A stretch of DNA of 5,568 nucleotides from positions 1-5,568 of the forward strand of contig JAFDZJ010000060.1 in assembly GCA_018266965.1 (NCBI GenBank). Direction: 5' to 3'. Shown piece after piece: positions 5,310 through 5,568 of this stretch (its first letter is position 1; every line of letters starts with the position of its first letter). Origin of the DNA: Bacteroidota bacterium (GTDB lineage: Bacteria; Bacteroidota; Bacteroidia; Flavobacteriales; Weeksellaceae). The notes beneath the pieces are model-generated. The model was given only the letters and a program-made list of their open reading frames with translations, was not told where the DNA came from and did not search any database. Made by a program: the position numbers and the translations under genes.

Positions 5310-5568
5310 TTTATTACCATTGTAAACAGCAAGTCTTTTTGCACCAGTTTTATTAATGTAAACCATCATACCGGGTGCTGGGTCTGGAATGTTGTTGGTA
5401 TCTGTAACCATTGGTAAAACCATTGCTTTATTGGTAGATTCTAAAACTAGAACTCCATCTGCTAAACTACTTGATGCACCAATAATAGTTTTTGCACTAG
5501 AAACTTCTGGTAAATTAGGTTGATTTGTAAGGTAGGTCGTAACATTAGAAGTATTTGCACTGCTAAGA
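5289..5568 (-). CDS. C-terminal part of a probable surface or secreted protein
   Basis: Reading the minus strand from the right edge gives 92 residues ending at a TAA (complement of 5289-5291). The sequence includes SSSLADGVLVLESTNKAMVL (33-52), PDPAPGMMVY (61-70) and a final LAVYNGNKWTYWKP. The pattern of a "value restored by an element, then a point where the text becomes a variable label, then a W-rich end" occurs in Bacteroidota cell-surface and tail-fibre-like proteins, recalled from general knowledge rather than a search. It is rich in Ser, Thr, Asn and Gly with few charges, fitting an exported protein. The N-terminus, any signal peptide and main domains are outside the window, so function is unknown. 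It converges on the peptidase gene, with only 15 nt between the two stop codons. Confidence 0.75.
   Translation of the reverse strand, partial: LSSANTSNVTTYLTNQPNLPEVSSAKTIIGASSSLADGVLVLESTNKAMVLPMVTDTNNIPDPAPGMMVYINKTGAKRLAVYNGNKWTYWKP

Noticed and set aside
1..5568. CRISPR array, insertion sequence, integrase or other mobile element
   Set aside because: No spaced direct repeats, transposase or integrase motifs, or terminal inverted repeats with target duplications were seen. A tRNA gene is present, but no duplicated 3' tRNA segment marks an integration site within the window.

Overview
The window reads as a piece of chromosome from an AT-rich member of the Bacteroidota, most likely class Flavobacteriia. 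I infer this from four things: promoter elements of the Bacteroidota type (TAnnTTTG, once with a TTTG box 19 nt upstream), starts without Shine-Dalgarno sequences but with A-rich leaders, a tRNA gene with no encoded CCA, and protein families typical of that group. The genus cannot be fixed from the sequence alone.

Layout: (1) 1-267 is the 3' end of a thioredoxin-fold (TlpA/AhpC-like) gene. (2) 270-420 is a complete tRNA unit: promoter, tRNA with CAT anticodon, and a strong rho-independent terminator. (3) 421-629 is a T-rich leader with no convincing gene. It holds a possible 23-codon leader ORF and a perfect AT palindrome just before the next gene. (4) 630-2929 is an apparent regulatory cassette: an ECF-type sigma factor with a TTG start, overlapped by a single-pass membrane protein that looks like its anti-sigma partner, then a secreted protein made of a coiled-coil segment followed by an outer-membrane beta-barrel. 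The 82-nt gap before the barrel gene can fold into two mutually exclusive hairpins. (5) 2937-2968 is a terminator. (6) 3004-5273 is a two-gene operon with a promoter almost touching the first start codon: a DEAD-box-type RNA helicase (DEFD variant) with a C-terminal DbpA-like rRNA-binding domain, and a secreted M28 zinc aminopeptidase. (7) 5289-5568 is the 3' end of a convergent minus-strand gene for a probably surface or secreted protein. An inverted repeat spans both stop codons.

Working together: the sigma factor, the membrane protein and the coiled-coil barrel protein probably form one envelope-sensing unit, in which the membrane protein holds the sigma factor until a signal releases it. 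The barrel protein could be a target or a sensor. This link rests on gene order and domain type, not on a recognised named system. The helicase and peptidase have no obvious functional link and may simply share a promoter. I see no CRISPR array, insertion sequence or defence system. The least explained parts are the leader of the sigma gene, the switch-like gap at 1796-1837 and the coiled-coil barrel protein.
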